64,000 nt of DNA from Basidiobolus meristosporus CBS 931.73 (lineage: Eukaryota > Basidiobolomycota > Basidiobolomycetes > Basidiobolales > Basidiobolaceae), in assembly GCA_002104905.1 (NCBI GenBank), contig MCFE01000436.1:1-64000 (forward strand), read 5' to 3'. The notes under the pieces were generated by a model that searched no databases, was not told the origin of the DNA, and saw nothing but the letters and a program-made list of their open reading frames with translations. This document shows, piece after piece, positions 1 through 10,925 of this stretch. Within the stretch, counting starts at the first letter, position 1; every line of letters starts with the position of its first letter. The position numbers were made by a program, and so were the translations under genes.

Positions 1-1215
1 ATGAAATATAAGTTAACTTGCATAGATTTTGATCTCTGATATCCAGAGCAATATGGGCACCATTTTGATCAGTGATCTGGCATCCAGAATTGTCAAAGCT
101 GAAACTGAGCCCTTCTGCTGTGGCCTAGCTTACAGATAGTAGGTTCTTGGCTATTTCTGGTACAAAGAGCCCTTCTTGAAAGGCTAATGTATAGCTTCCT
201 ACACTGCTTCTAAGGTTTAACTGGATATTTCCTTCTCCCACTGCATCAAGTGTTCCATCAGCACCCATAAGAACCTTCTTAATTGGAGTTTCCTGACATT
301 GGGTAAAATGTTTTTTTTGGTGTGTAAAGTATTGAGATACTCCAGCTTCAATGTATCACACCTGAGAATCCTTATTTGTGGTGACACTTAGTGCAAATAT
401 GAGTAGTCTATCTGCAGTTGTTGCAGCATTTCCATATTTAGACTTCTTTTGCTGATTATCTCTCTTTTTGAGACACTGGTCTGATGTGTGTCCTTTCCTT
501 TGAAGTAGTTGCAAAACAGGTTGCTGTTGCCTTTGTAGGGTTGTTGGTACCTCTTTTGTTGGTTATCATTGCTTATTAAAGCATTTTCTTCTTCCTTCTT
601 ATTGGCGCTTGATTTTCATAATTCTTCATCCAGGAGCCTTCCATATACATAACTTAAAGTCAAATCTTCAGTTGTGCCTCTAGGGTTGATACATGGCCCT
701 GAGATTTGTCTGTCAGGCTATTCAGGATGGTAACTATCACGTCCTGATCAGTAGTTGGTACACCCACAGATTCCATTCATCCACCACAGGGCAATTCTGT
801 GAATTAGATTTTTCATTTCTTCTCCAGGCAGCATCTTTGTAGTAAAGACTTTATGTCTCTGATAAATATCTTAGCAGCTGAGCATGACTGGTAGGTGTCT
901 TCAAATGCCTTTCAGGCATTCTTTGCTGTTTTTGCTCTTGAGCATTGAATTAGCAATTTGTCTATAACATTAAGACAAATGCAGTTAAAGGCACTTTGTT
1001 CTTTCTTCTGGTATTTGAAGGCTCTCTCTCCCATGTGTTTAGGAGGGCATTATTCTCCAATGGCAATATCCCAAAGGCCTCTTTCTTGTTGGAGCATTTT
1101 CATCTTCACCTTTCATACTTAGTAATTAGATCCATATAACCTTTCAGCAAAGGGAAAAAATCCAGTAATAGCAGTGGTGAACATTGCAGAAAGTGACAGC
1201 TTGGGGTTCATAACC
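1..1215 (-). pseudogene. Copia-1 gag/protease remnant
   Basis: On the minus strand this stretch matches, base for base with many small changes, the gag-protease region of the better Copia copy at 56.3-57.5 kb. It covers the part from the end of the protease region back to the gag start. Recognisable pieces are the gag N-terminus (near 1135-1210, ending in an L-Y-G-S-N-Y motif), the lysine-rich stretch before the zinc knuckle, and the protease-flanking region near 300-370. Frameshifts and stops occur throughout, so no protein of useful length remains. The element continues past the left edge of the window, so its pol and 3' LTR are not visible. Its 5' LTR follows at 1216. Confidence 0.85.
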
Positions 1216-2299
1216 TGTTGTAAGAGTGCTGGAGATATAGGAAGTGACTGGGAGGATAAGTAAAATAAGTGATTAGACTTGTTTTGTTGTATAGTGCCAC
1301 ATTGAGCCAGGAGTGTCAAATGATGCCATAGTGTGCTAGGGAGGCTAAGTGTGCCTATACTTGGTCACAGAGTGTGAAACATAGCTCTACGTTTTCATGC
1401 AGAGCAGCCCACGTGCTTCACCCATTGTGCTGGAGAAAATCCATTTGTTGACCTTTTTGTTAGATCAGTGTTGTGCAGGATGCGTAAGAACACAAGCAGA
1501 TTGAAGTTACGCATCTGGTACTCAATACCCATGGCACTCTAAATCTAGCTCCTGTGGCTTGTAAAATATCACAAAAATGCACGGCACTATCATGGTCCAT
1601 TGGTCCTATCTTGCACTATATTTATTTATTAGCCCTATAGTAACAACTATACCAAGCACTTATAGTGCCAGATTGTACCAGTGGACCAAGATAGCACCAT
1701 GCATTTTTGTGACATGTTACAGGCCACAGGAGCTAGATTCAGAGTGCCATGGGTATTGAGTGCCAAATGCATATCTTCAATCCTTTTGTGCTCTTACATA
1801 TCCTGCACAATGTTGATCCACAAAAAAGGTCAAAAAATGGATTTTCTCCTGCACAATGGGCAAAGCACAGGGGCTGCTCAGCATGAAGATGCAGAGCTAT
1901 GTTTCACACTCTGTGGCCAAGTATAGCCTCACTTAGCCTTCCTAGCACACTATGGCATCATTTGGCACTTATGGTGCAATGTGACACTATACAACAGAAC
2001 AAGTCAACTATTGTTCAATGATTTCTTTGACATAAAACTGGTACTTATACTTTTCCATGGTCTAGGCATTACAAACACGTAGAATAGGTTAGGAAGGTAC
2101 CAAGAACATCTGTGCAAAGTTTGGGGCTGTTTGGACAACTTTGAGAATTTTCATGTTCTGGGTACCCTGGTATTTTAGTGAAGATATTCTAACTAAATTC
2201 CAACAGGGAATTTGGTCAGTATTCTCTAGGATTTGAAGGTAATGATCTAAGTGACTAAGATAGGTGAATATTTAGGTGGAATTTCAAATTTTCACAACA
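1216..2299 (-). repeat. Copia-1 5' LTR, split by a MITE
   Basis: The LTR starts TGTTGTAAGAG at 1216 and ends TTCACAACA at 2299. The ends agree with the other Copia LTRs in the window (TGTTGTAAGAG...TTACAACA). A foldback MITE at 1276-2008 interrupts it; without the MITE the LTR is about 351 bp, like the other copies (349-350 bp). The primer-binding site lies just left, with a G-to-A change relative to Copia-C. Confidence 0.8.
1276..2008. mobile_element. Foldback MITE-1, Harbinger-derived
   Basis: The left end GACTTGTTTTGTTGTATAGT and the right end (reverse complement GACTTGTTCTGTTGTATAGT) form terminal inverted repeats. The inverted arms run deep into the element: a 'ggtccattggtcc' segment near 1592-1606 mirrors 'accagtggaccaagat' near 1677-1692. 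A TTA lies directly left (1273-1275); the right-hand copy of the target is not preserved. The termini match those of the Harbinger-like elements at 18.47 and 29.98 kb, so it is most likely a non-autonomous derivative. It has no credible coding capacity. Confidence 0.75.
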
Positions 2300-2937
2300 C
2301 AGAAATCGTATCACTCTGGCCAGAAGAAGAAGAGTCAACCCCAACTCTTCAATTTAATATTCAGCAAGCCTAGAAAAAAGCTAAGCCCTTCCAAGGAAAA
2401 GTGTCTGCACCATTCCAGAGTTCAGTATTTTGCTAAAGACCCCACCTGGTGAATCAACAAGGAGGAGGCAATACCCAATCTCATACCCATGCCAACACTT
2501 AGTTGATGAAATAGTGTAAAGGGGGCTGGCAATGGAATTACCAATCAAGCCTCTGTCAACACAACACTCAATAGCCCTTTGATGCTTGCACCTAAGAAAG
2601 ACACTGATGGAAATATAACTGTGAAGTGAACCTGCTTGGACCCCAGATCTCTGAGCATGCTTCTTCCAGATAATTAATATCCAACTCCATAGGTCCAGGA
2701 TATCTTTTCCTCACTATTGGGAGCAGAAGTATTCTCCAAGTTGGACCTGATGGATGCAGATTACTGGTTCTGGATCCATCCTGTCCATTAGCATAAGACT
2801 GCCTCTGCTGGGATTGATATGCAATGGATGTTTTGAGGAGCTCCCTTTGGCCTAAAGACGCTAACTAGCAATTTCCAGTGAGTCATGACTATAATACTCA
2901 AAAAGGAGTCATATGCATAGGTGTTTGTTGATGACAT
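2300..2937 (+). pseudogene. Gypsy-0 reverse transcriptase, 5' half
   Basis: This is the plus-strand remnant of a Ty3/gypsy pol gene. From about 2490 the translation shows the usual order of RT blocks with stops and shifts: the IKPLSTQ-like entry region, an F-S-K-L-D-L-M-D-A block near 2735-2760, and F-V-D-D-I near 2922-2937 (the catalytic YxDD-type box). The coding sense breaks off right after this motif because Gypsy-1 is inserted. It resumes at 9933 with the next RT blocks. The 2300-2490 part shows no clear domain and may be the end of the protease-RT linker. Confidence 0.65.
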
Positions 2938-3315
2938 TGTGGTGGTGTATAGGTCCAAGGGAGAGATACGTTCAACACTTCTCAAGTGTTTTGTGTGTGG
3001 GGTGTTCACTTAGTCCAATAACCTCTGGCAAAAGCTTGCTAGAAATACTTGGGTTCTGTCTCTAATCTAATGCAAAGGGGTACAAAGCCACAAGCTTGTC
3101 AAGGGAAAACTATTGAGCTACAATCCCCAACTTTTTAAGTGAGGGGTAACTTATGCAATAAGGTAAGCAGGTGTGATAGTCAACTGGCTTATGGGATAGT
3201 ACTGATTGGGTAAGACAAATGGGATAAAACTAAATAAATGTAGTAGAGATATAGGGAAGTAGAAAATAAGGGAATGAGCACATCTGTCAGTGGGTGTCAC
3301 TGCCACCCCACTACA
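2938..3315 (-). repeat. Gypsy-1 3' LTR with internal deletion
   Basis: It begins TGTGGTGGTGTATAGG and ends CACCCCACTACA, like the 5' LTR, but is only 378 bp against 1071 bp. The middle is missing: 'caatccccaactt' is joined directly to 'aagtgaggggtaac', which lie about 690 bp apart in the 5' LTR. Confidence 0.85.
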
Positions 3316-3330
3316 TCCACCCCCCTCTCA
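3316..3330 (-). other. Gypsy-1 polypurine tract
   Basis: On the minus strand GAGAGGGGGGTGGA directly precedes the TGTAGTGGGG start of the 3' LTR. A purine run in this position is the plus-strand primer of LTR retrotransposons. Confidence 0.75.
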
Positions 3331-3354
3331 GCTTTGAACTTGGGTCAAAGAAAA

Positions 3355-4692
3355 CTAATCTTGATGTGCAAAATTCCTATGCTTGAATAGCTTGAGTTGG
3401 TTTCTAGCAACTGGTGCTCTCAACTGGGTGTTGTCAAGCTCAGATATGTAATAACTTCCATTTCCAATCACTTTGCAAATGAGGTAGGGGCCAGGCCATT
3501 TGTTGTCAAACTTCCAACTCCATTGTTTGTTCAAGGTGGAATCATAGAGTAATACTGGGTCTCCTAGTGATAGTGGTTTTGGTCTTGTTGGGAGTGATTT
3601 GTCAAAGGGCACCTTGTTCTTCCGTTGTGTATCCTTAAGTTGTTCAGCAGCTCTGCTGATATTCAAGTCATGGTGATCAAGTTGCTGTATGCAAGTTGCC
3701 AGGAGGTCTTCAGTCTGCATATTGGATCTCCAATTCAATGAGTTCCAAGTGACTGTGTTTAACTCAACTAGTAGTATGCAGTCATGTCCATAGAGTAGTT
3801 TGAATGGCAACAATCCAGTTGCTCTCTTGGTAGCAATTCTATCTGCCCAGAGTGCAAGATGTAATTGCTGTGGCCACAGTGTTGTGTTATTCTCACAGGT
3901 CTTGACAAGAGAGTTCACCAATGGTCCATGCCCTCTCTCTATCATTCCACTGGCTTGAGGGTGGTAAGCTGTTATAAAAGCAATGTGGATCTTGTACTTT
4001 GAGCACAACTCCTGGATCATTAGGGATGTCATCTCTCCTCTGTCAGCAACAAACTGTTGGATGCAGCCAAATCTGCAGATGATGTCTTCAAGTATAAATC
4101 TCCATATGGTATGGCTCTTGTTGTTGGGCAAGGCTTGAGCCTCTGCCCATCCACTAAGGTCATCTCTAGCAACAATCAGGTACTTTTTTGATCCAGCTGT
4201 TAGCATGTGGACAAGGTCAATACCAACCTCTTGCCATAGACAGATTGTGGAAGTAGGATGCAGTGGTTCTTCATAATGCTTGGAGGATCTCTTCTGGCAG
4301 GCTACACATGACTCAACAAAGTGTTGGATATCATAGTACATGTTTTCCCAGTAGTACCTCTGAGCTGTGGTATTGTAGGTGGCTTCTTGTCCTCTATGTC
4401 CTCCTGGTTCTCCTTGGTGGATACTTGTGATGATGTTCAGTTGCTCTTGAGGGGTAGTGACTACTCTTCTTGGCATAAGTCCAGGCTTCACTTGCTTAAA
4501 GAGAAGATCATCTTTGAGATAGTGGTGGTGTGCCTTCTGCCTGAGTTTTCTTAACTCCTGAATTTCCATCCAACTAGGTTTCTTAGGTGTCCTTAGATAT
4601 TCCTTGATCAGACTCCATGTAGTTCTCTCTTGGTCTTTGATGGCAATCTGTCGGATCTCTGCATCAATAATATCATCAAAGTGAGGGTCCAA
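3355..4692 (-). pseudogene. Gypsy-1 integrase (open for about 445 codons)
   Basis: This is the integrase end of pol, which inserts the cDNA into the genome. The translation shows an HHCC zinc region (H-R-G-Q near residue 98 to C-V-A-C near 134). The catalytic core has D in G-I-D-L-V-H, D in F-V-A-D-R-G-E and E in S-G-M-I-E-R-G, so the DDE residues look intact. A basic tail follows with a G-P-Y-L-I-C-K chromatin-end-like segment. The stretch is open throughout, but it is out of frame with the RNase H part upstream because of a one-base loss near 4695-4700, and it has no ATG of its own at the left boundary (the frame opens at a TTG codon). It is therefore part of a broken polyprotein rather than a separate gene. 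Confidence 0.85.
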
Positions 4693-6119
4693 GTCTTCAA
4701 ATAATTGTGGTCACTTCCTGAGAGTGCATCAGCCACAACATTTGTCTTGCCAGGGATATGTCTGACCTCAAAGTCAAACATTTTCAGCCATGCCATCCAT
4801 TGGTTTGTGTCATCATCAGGTAGGTCAGGCTTGTTGATCATTCCTATAAGTGGCCTGGCATCTGTCTCCAGGATGAAATGTGTCATGTAGAGTTGTGACT
4901 TCAGTTTCCTCAGCATCTTCACAACTCCTAGCAGCTCTCTCTTAATCTGTGAGTATCTTTGTTCTCTAGGAGAGAATAGGCAGCTCTCATATCTGCAGGC
5001 ATAGCGGTTGCCGTCTTTGTCATCTTGGCCAAGTAGTGCTCCAGCTCCTATAGGGCTTGCATCCACTGTCAAAGTAGGTGAGCATTTAGTGTTCTGATAG
5101 TCAAGAGGTCTTAGAACTGGTGGAGATACCAAGGCCTCTTTCAGTAATTGCATGGCTTTGTCTTGCTCTTCTCCCCAGACAAATGGGGTATTCTTTCTCT
5201 GTAGTCGGTAGATTGGTTCTGCTATCTCAGAAAATCTTGGGATCCAGATCCTAAAGAACCCACAAGCTGCTACAAAGCCACAAGCTTGTGTTAGATTTGT
5301 GGGGGTAGGCCAGTTGCATATCTTTTGTGTCTTGGAGTCACCAGGTGAACAACCAAAGGTGTTGCATTTTTGTCCAACAATGGATATCTCTGATACACCA
5401 AAGCTGCTTTTCTCACCACTGATGGTGAGTCCAGCTTCTTCAATGGCTCCTAATATGGCATCATTGTCTGAAATATGGTCATAGACAAACCTTCTTACTC
5501 CAGGCATAACTTCAGTGGTGTCCCGGAATTTTGGTCCTTTGATGCCTATGTCATCCACAAAGACAGCAAGTTTCTCAGGTATAAACTGATACAGCACATT
5601 TATCATGCATCTCTGGAACTGAGCCACAGAGTTTGTAGCCCCTTGGCTGAGTCTTGTCATCCTTAACAGTCCAGATGGTGTCTGTAGTGCAAACATATCT
5701 CTTGATGTCTCATCAAGGGGAATCTGGTCATATCCTGAGTAGAGATCATATATTGAGTTGATGGAGTGGTCACTAAAGCTTTCTGCAAAGTCATCAATAG
5801 ATGGGGGTATAGCAGCATCTCAGATAGTGACAGCATTTGCAGGTTGCATGTCTTGAATGATTTGGAGCTTTCCATTCTTCTTTTTGGTCACAAACCATCT
5901 GTTAGCATAAGGTCCATGGCAAGGTTCTAGGATACCAGCTTCTATCTTCTTCTTAAGTAGGTCATGCACATCAGCTTGGAGTCCTCTGGGCAGTGGGTAA
6001 GGCTTAAATGACCAGGGTGTGTGGGGCACCGTATGAATCTTGATGGGTTTTTCAATGGATGTCTTTAAGAGCCCCATCTCCTTGTCATTATATGAGAAAG
6101 CCTTATCATGCCTTTTCAA
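4608..6119 (-). pseudogene. Gypsy-1 reverse transcriptase-RNase H, one TGA break
   Basis: RT and RNase H copy element RNA into DNA. From 6119 the sequence reads K-R-H-D-K-A-F, then the RT blocks P-C-H-G-P-Y-A-N-R-W and K-K-N-G-K-L-Q, the TGA at 5820-5822, an L-Y-S-G-Y-D-Q-like block, Q-T-P-S-G-L, the catalytic F-V-D-D-I and the thumb. RNase H follows (T-V-D-A-S-P-I-G-A-G near the start, Y-S-Q-I-K-R-E-L-L, then V-V-A-D-A-L-S). The parts before and after 5820 are in the same frame, so a single stop divides them. The frame is lost near 4700 before the integrase. Confidence 0.85.
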
Positions 6120-6248
6120 GGTTTCTTCAAATAATAGTATCTCCTCTGGTGTAAGGTTTCCATCACCAATGATAAGTTGCTTAAGTCTCTCAGGTGTAAG
6201 TCATGTATCTTCTGGTGTTTCTTCTGGTGGTCTAATATAATCAGCAGG

Positions 6249-7127
6249 TCAAGATCCATCAGTCAAAGGTGTAAGTGATGGTCTAATCTTTTGTTCTACT
6301 GTCTTGTATTTTGTCCACACCATAGCAGTCTGCTCCTGTATACCTATTGAGCAGCTCCAAATGTTGGGGTGTATATTGTCATGCTCCTCATCATCTTCCA
6401 TAACAAGATGTGTCTTCTGGCAAGCAGTATGTGTCCTCTTATTGTTGGGTGTTACACCACAGAAAGATGACTGTAGTCCTGGGTTGGATCCTTGTATGGT
6501 GTACCATACTGACCCATTGGAATAGTTGGTAGTTGTAGCCTTAGTACTGGCTTCCCATGGTCTACCTAGCAGAAGGTCAAAGTTTGCCTTCTGGCAGATG
6601 AAGAGGGGAAGCCAGACCTTGATTCCTTGTTCCTCAACATGGAACTTGTGCACTACACCATAGAGTGGACTAGATCCTGAGCTTGCATTAGTCATGTTCC
6701 ATCCAATATCTCTATCAATGGGCAGTAGCTCCTTGCTTCTCAGTGTCTTCCAGAAGTCTTGTGGCATTACACAAATCTCTGAGCCACTGTCAATATGGCA
6801 GTCAACAGGGTCATCATATATATACCCTTTCACCACAGCAGTTGCAACTGAGTAAAAGGTCTTACATTCAGTGGTGTTGTCATCTTTTTGGTGGTCTTCA
6901 TGGTTTGTCTGATTTATATGGGTGTCCATATGTTCAACAGCTTGTTGTCTTGTTTTAAGCTGCTCATCAAAGGTCTTCCTAACAGATGGGGATACACTTG
7001 TGATTTCTCCAACCAACAAAGTGAGGTTCTGCTTCAGCAGCTTCTCAGTAATCAGTTGAGGGCTTGAGTAGCTTGCTATCTTTGAGGTCATCTGAATGTG
7101 AGGCAATGGATCTTGGGTGGGCAGCAT
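6249..7127 (-). pseudogene. Gypsy-1 aspartic protease region
   Basis: This is a retroviral-type aspartic protease that cleaves the polyprotein. The active-site motif D-S-G-S-E is visible (translation C-H-I-D-S-G-S-E-I) and is followed about 90 residues later by L-L-L-G-R-P-W-E. The stretch ends in a TGA at 6249-6251 that is in frame with the RT part further on. A further in-frame TGA lies near 6206-6211. It is also in frame with gag upstream across the TGA at 7167. It is best seen as the middle of one decayed gag-pro-pol frame. Confidence 0.8.
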
Positions 7128-7166
7128 ACTAGGCCTCTTGTCAATAACAACTTCAGGTTCTTCAAA

Positions 7167-7664
7167 TCATGGTCTTCTAAGGATAGGTTTGGCAGGTTCT
7201 TCAGGGAGGTGTCTTTTGGTAGCAAAGGCATCAACTTTGTATTGTCTGTTGTCAGGGCTGCTTGGATTCACTTTATGAGTCCCAATACAGGCCTCAACAG
7301 TAATCTTTCTGGTTGCTGAGTCAGATTTCTGGAAAAGGGCTCTCATCCCTCCTCTTTGGAAATTATTGGAAAGTCCAGTTCTTCCAAAGTGTCTGAGGTC
7401 TTCAATTCTATAGTATATCTGGGGTCTACCATACTTGGTCTGTAGGTAGGTCTTCATTAAGGCCCAGTTAGTGAGAATGTCTCCTTGTCTGAGAAGCTTA
7501 GTGGCAATATTGTTGGTGCAGTAGTAGGGGAAGTCTTCAGCCATTTCTTGTTCAGATAGGCCGCACATTTTGCAGAGCTTCTCCCATTTGAATATGAAGC
7601 TTTCCACATTCTTTCCATCAAACTGTGGGGCTCCATGTGAGAGTGGTAATGGCATAGAGTTCAT
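7167..7664 (-). pseudogene. Gypsy-1 gag region
   Basis: About 165 codons are open from the first ATG after the primer-binding site. The residues fit a Ty3/gypsy capsid core: an F-D-G-K-N-V-E-S-F-I-F-K-W-E-K-L segment near the N-terminus and regularly spaced aromatic residues after it. No zinc knuckle is visible. The TGA at 7167-7169 is followed in the same frame, 13 codons later, by the open protease region, so it probably represents an acquired stop in a gag-pol fusion. Confidence 0.7.
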
Positions 7665-7783
7665 TTTGGGCAGGTAGGTTGGTGTTGTAATCTTGATAAT
7701 ATTGGTAGTCTCTTTTCATTAAGGGGATAACAGCTCAAATCTTCAGGTAAATCTTGTTGGGTCCTAGGGAGCTTGTATGAACC

Positions 7784-7800
7784 CCCCACGTTGGGTGCCA
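7784..7800 (-). other. Gypsy-1 candidate primer-binding site
   Basis: On the minus strand TGGCACCCAACGTGGGG starts four bases after the 5' LTR ends. The TGG start fits pairing with a tRNA 3' CCA end. I cannot name the tRNA from sequence alone. Confidence 0.6.
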
Positions 7801-7804
7801 AATA

Positions 7805-8875
7805 TGTGGTGGTGTATAGGTCCAAGGGGGAGATATGTCCAAAACTTCTCAAGTGTTTTATGTGTGGGGTGTTCACTGGGTGCGGTAACCTCTGGCAAAA
7901 GCTTGCTAGGAATACTTTGGTTCTGTCTCTAATCTAATGTGAAAGGGAATAAAGCCACAAGCTTGTTAAGGGAAAACTATTGAGCTACAATCCCCAACTT
8001 AGTTGGTGTCTTAACAAAAGTATATGCTGGGTTTAGCGTCCTTTGAGATGACAATGTACTAAAGCTTCCAAAGTCAAAACAACTGTAAACTCCACCAGCA
8101 GGGACTTGATAAGAATGCAGCTGTGGTCAATAGTTACAAAGACAGAAAAGTATCTTTACCTGTACAAGAACAAACTTGGGAAAGAATCAAATATAATAAA
8201 AGATACCTACTCTGAATATTCCTAACAAGTAGTGCCTCCAAGGTCAGTTGGCTGTCAGCGTGGCTTCCTGGGAGTATCCTGTGGTCTGGGGTTGGAAGTT
8301 CAGGTAGCAGCAGGTAGCAGTGATCACACTAATCAACAAGTTGGTATATTGATAAAAGGGATGATGATTTATTGTTGAGGGATAGCCTCCCTTATATACT
8401 TCTCTTACTGGCCAAGGTATTACTAATCATGGTGTTCCAGAAGGCTCCGGATACCAATAGAAATCTTAATTACATCGGAATGACCTAAGAATGTTCTAAG
8501 TAGGTGCTGGAAGGTTCTAAGAGGCACATCACATCCAACCAATCAGGAATCAGTATTCTGAGACCTGTGTAACATAGGGATACCATGTATGGTATGGGAA
8601 TGGTAGGGATGGTGACACAGGTTGATCAGGTGTCACGGGTACTGGTGTGGGTACCTGCCTAATATAGAAGCACTTATAGCTAGTAATCATACATAAAGTG
8701 AGGGGTAACTTATGAGATAAGGTAAGTAGGTGTGATAGTCAACTGGCTTATAGGATAGTACTGATTGGGTAGGACAAATGGGATAAAACTAAAATAAATG
8801 TAGTAGAGATATAGGGAAGTAGAAAATAAGGCAATTAGCACATCTGTCAGTGGGTGTTACTGTCACCCCACTACA
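7805..8875 (-). repeat. Gypsy-1 5' LTR, full length
   Basis: It begins TGTGGTGGTGTATAGG and ends CACCCCACTACA, 1071 bp. It differs at several points from the truncated 3' LTR, so the insertion is not recent. Confidence 0.85.
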
Positions 8876-9932
8876 GCATAAAAGTCCAAGGGAGAGATAT
8901 GTCCAACACTTCTCATGTGTTTTGTGTGTGGGGTGTTCACTGGGTGCAATAACCACTGACAAAAGCTTGCAAGGAATACCTGCATTCTGTCATTACTCTA
9001 ATGTGAGAGGAATAAAGCCACAAGTCTGTCAAGAGAAAACAAATGAGCCACAATCCCCAACTTAGTTGGTGTCTTAACAAAAGTATGTGCTGGGTTCAGC
9101 ATCCTTTGCAATGACAATTTACCAAAGCTTCTAAAGTCAAACAGCTGAAAACTTCACCAGCAGGGACTTGATAAGAATGCAGATCTGATCAATAGTTAAA
9201 AAGATAGAAAAGTATCTTTGCCTGAACAAGAACAAACTTGGGAAAGAATTAAATGTAATAAAAGATTCCTGCATTGAGTATTCCTCATAAGTAGTGCCTC
9301 CAAGGTCAGTTGGCTATCAGCATAGCTTCCTGGAAGTGTCTTGTGGTGTGAGATTGTAAGTTCAGGTAGCAGCAAGTAGCAATGATCACAGTAATCAAGA
9401 AGTTGATATATAGATAAAAGGGATGATGACTTATATTTGAGGGATTGCCTCCCTTTTATGCTATTCGCACTGGCTAAGTGATTATTAATCATGGTGTTCC
9501 AGAAGGTTCCAGAAATCAATAGAAATCTTGATGACATTAGAATGAGCTAAGAATGTTTCAAGCACATGTTGAAGGTACTAAGAGACACAGCACATTCAAC
9601 CAATCAGGGATCAGTATTTCACACCTGTGTAACATAGGGCTACCATATTTGGAATGAAATTGTAGGGGTGGTGACACAGCTTGATCATATGTCAAGGGTC
9701 CTGGAGTGGGTACCTGCCTACTATAGAAGCACTTACTTCTAGCAACTTTACATAAAGTGAGGGATAACTTATGCAATAAATATGTTGGTATCACGGTCAG
9801 CCAATATATGGTATAGTACTGATCAGATAAGACAAATAGGATAAAACTAAAATAAGGGAAGTAGAGTAATAGGGAAGTAGAGAATATGGGAATGAGCTAT
9901 ATGTTGGTGAGTATCAATGTGACCCCACTACA
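8876..9932 (-). repeat. Second Gypsy-1 LTR in tandem
   Basis: This LTR directly abuts the 5' LTR in the same orientation. Its left end lacks the TGTGGTGG start (it begins 'gcataaaagtcc') and its right end is intact (CCCCACTACA). It differs from the neighbouring LTR at many more positions than the two LTRs of the element differ from one another, so it is an older or foreign copy. Confidence 0.8.
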
Positions 9933-10386
9933 CCATGATGGCCATGCAACTCATGTTTTTGATGTAATCAATTGACTGACAGCTGCTACACAAATTCTTA
10001 ATGCGGAAATGTGCACTTTTGCTTGCCTCAAAATCAATATACTTAGATTCATAGTCACACCAGCTGGCCACCTATTAGACCCTTTCAAAACTGGTCAATA
10101 TTCCAAAATGGCCAAAACCCACCAGCACCAAGCAACCTTAACATTATCTTGAAGTATCTAACTATTTTAGGGAACACATACCACTCATGTCTTTATTGAG
10201 TGCCCCTTTAGATGCATTATGCAGTAGCCTTGATCTTCCCTCAACTTGTAACAAGACTCATGACCAAGCCTTTGAATTGCTCTGCAAACTGCTTCCACAG
10301 GCACCCACTTTATCCAACCCAGACTTCACTATGCCCTTGGTTGTTGCTACAGGTGCATTTAATGTTAGGTTTGGGCCAGTCCTCTC
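9933..10386 (+). pseudogene. Gypsy-0 reverse transcriptase end and RNase H start
   Basis: This continues the gene broken at 2937. The translation shows the post-YxDD segments with stops and shifts: a C-T-F-A-C-L-K-I-N-I block near 10010-10045, a P-K-W-P-K-P-T-S-T-K segment and a Y-F-R-E-H-I-P-like thumb motif. RNase H then begins as A-P-T-L-S-N-P-D-F near 10300-10330, followed by G-A-F-N-V-R-F-G-P-V-L-S where TDAS would be expected. The sense ends at 10386, where the CACTA-1 terminus begins. Confidence 0.65.
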
Positions 10387-10925
10387 ACTATGAAAAATAA
10401 TTTGGTCCCATGGGTGGATCCAATCTGGATCAGCCATCAAGATCCTGTTTAGAGACCATCATAATAGCAGCAGCTTGGAATTAGTGACCCTTGTAAAAAT
10501 CTTATGATGGGATCATGACAGTGTTTTGCTAATTTTACAACCAAATAAAGGGATAAAACTTAACAATATTCTATTGGTGCTGTGACAATATTTGCATGGC
10601 ATTGTTGCGGTCTTTCAGCACTCTATAACTATTTTCAGTGTATCCAGTCAGCCAGGACATCCAATTGCCTTATATGGCAAGAAACTTGATGGTATTTTGA
10701 CAGCCTCACAGCTAGACTCCAATGGCATTATATTAGTAGTACCACAGGTTCTGTATAAGGCTACTGTACTAATTTACCAAATGGTATTTGCTTTTGCTAC
10801 CTCACCTTGTGCAATTCATATATTCCACTGTAGAATCACCCGTTTTTATTTGCTTACCCACTACTACCTTGGGTATTCCACATATAGCTTGAATCAAAAA
10901 TAACTATGGCCTCCTGCTTACTAAC

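Larger units (their letters stand above)
2938..9932 (-). mobile_element. Gypsy-1, Ty3/gypsy element with an extra tandem LTR
   Basis: The order on the minus strand is tandem LTR (8876-9932), 5' LTR (7805-8875), primer site, gag, protease, RT-RNase H, integrase, polypurine tract and 3' LTR (2938-3315). It interrupts the reverse transcriptase of Gypsy-0, whose coding sense continues on both sides. The flanking 4-mers are ACAT (2934-2937) and CCAT (9933-9936), a possible target duplication with one change. The domain order with integrase last is that of Ty3/gypsy elements. All ORFs carry breaks, so this copy should not be autonomous. Confidence 0.85.

Noticed and set aside
4608-7664. Strict RIP (CpA to TpA) as the cause of the Gypsy-1 stops
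   Set aside because: The stops are TGA at presumed CGA codons, which fits CpG change better; without an alignment of copies the two cannot be separated, so I do not claim RIP.
10592-10760. A G-H-P-I-A-L-Y-G-K-K-L stretch that looks like gypsy RNase H after the Gypsy-0 piece
   Set aside because: It lies inside sequence repeated with every CACTA copy and is separated from the real RNase H start by the CACTA terminus at 10387, so it is CACTA subterminal DNA and the likeness is probably chance.
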